From: Rickettsiales bacterium
GTDB lineage: Bacteria; Pseudomonadota; Alphaproteobacteria; Rickettsiales; JALZUV01
NCBI GenBank assembly: GCA_023301245.1
Contig: JALZUV010000214.1
Location: forward strand, 1 to 6,247
DNA: 6,247 bases
Direction: 5' to 3'
The stretch's first letter is position 1. Each line of letters opens with the position of its first letter. The position numbers and the translations under genes are program-made. Under the pieces are notes generated by a model, which did no database searches, had not been told where the DNA came from, and worked only from the letters and a program-made list of their open reading frames with translations. This document shows positions 5,844 through 6,247 of this stretch, one piece after another.

Positions 5844-6247
5844 ATGGATTTAGAATTACTCCTTGAACTACTAGCAATATTCGTACTGATTTTATGCTCG
5901 GGCTTTTTCTCAAGCTCTGAAACTGGCTTAACAGCGGTTTCACGCGCACGTATTTTTCAACTCGTAAAAGAAGGCAATAAGCGCGCCGCCGTGGTGAGCA
6001 AGCTACGCAAAGAGAAGGAATCCTTCATTGGCGCAATTTTGCTAGGTAACAACCTCGTCAATATTTTAGCGTCTGCTTTAGCAACCAGCTTCGCCATTAA
6101 CATGTGGGGCGAAGTGGGCGTAGTTTACGCCACTATCGCTATGACTGTGCTAGTTCTTATCTTTGCCGAGGTGCTTCCAAAGACCTACGCCATTAAACGG
6201 TCTGAAAAAGTATCGCTCGCCGTTGCCCCTATCATTGCGCTTTGTGT
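5844..6247 (+). CDS. CNNM-domain membrane protein (HlyC/CorC/CorB family), N-terminal part
   Basis: The first 134 codons are present and the gene runs out of the window. This family consists of membrane proteins with a DUF21/CNNM transmembrane domain, then a CBS pair and a CorC_HlyC domain, linked to Mg2+ transport or resistance and formerly annotated as hemolysins. Seen here are the first membrane segment (about 5-22), the family signature FFSSSETGLTAVSRARI (21-37), the second hydrophobic block FIGAILLGNNLVNILASALAT (61-81 region), a third (about 92-110) and FAEVLPKTYA (107-116). CBS and CorC_HlyC domains would lie downstream. The ATG is 9 nt after the aroB stop; the only purine stretch is within the end of aroB, suggesting coupling. 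A CBS-containing relative is the expected full form, but this cannot be seen. Confidence 0.9.
   Translation, partial: MDLELLLELLAIFVLILCSGFFSSSETGLTAVSRARIFQLVKEGNKRAAVVSKLRKEKESFIGAILLGNNLVNILASALATSFAINMWGEVGVVYATIAMTVLVLIFAEVLPKTYAIKRSEKVSLAVAPIIALC

Overview
The window looks like a housekeeping stretch of an alphaproteobacterial chromosome with moderate base composition. The call rests on two things: the divergent arrangement of xerD against aroK-aroB followed by a CNNM/CorC-type membrane protein gene, a neighbourhood I associate with Alphaproteobacteria, and the general look of the DapD, TrhO and XerD proteins. The genus cannot be fixed from the sequence. I see no phage, insertion sequence, CRISPR, rRNA or tRNA signal.

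Layout: (1) 1-317, minus strand, the start of dapD (lysine/meso-diaminopimelate synthesis), cut by the window edge. (2) 363-1172, plus strand, a rhodanese-domain tRNA U34 hydroxylase (TrhO/YceA family), divergent from dapD across a 45-nt gap. (3) 1181-1741, minus strand, an unrecognised acidic protein with two hydrophobic segments, convergent with trhO; the two stop codons sit in one small hairpin. (4) 1742-1907, a non-coding gap holding a 12-nt direct repeat with 22-nt period and a long GC-rich inverted repeat just beyond the 3' end of xerD. (5) 1908-4171, minus strand, a tightly packed group read in the order: a 49-codon single-pass membrane ORF, a 424-aa secreted protein of unknown function, and xerD, with coding overlaps of 23 and 8 nt. 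(6) 4172-4242, a 71-nt divergent spacer. (7) 4243-6247, plus strand, aroK, aroB (stop and start share one base) and, 9 nt later, the start of a CorB/HlyC-type gene cut by the window end.

Functionally, aroB and aroK supply chorismate-pathway steps, dapD the diaminopimelate pathway, XerD chromosome dimer resolution, and TrhO wobble-uridine modification of tRNA. The undescribed material is the pair made of the small membrane ORF and the secreted protein in front of xerD, the acidic two-segment protein, and the repeats in 1799-1895. None of these gives strong evidence of a new system; the small ORF plus secreted-protein pair is the best candidate for follow-up.
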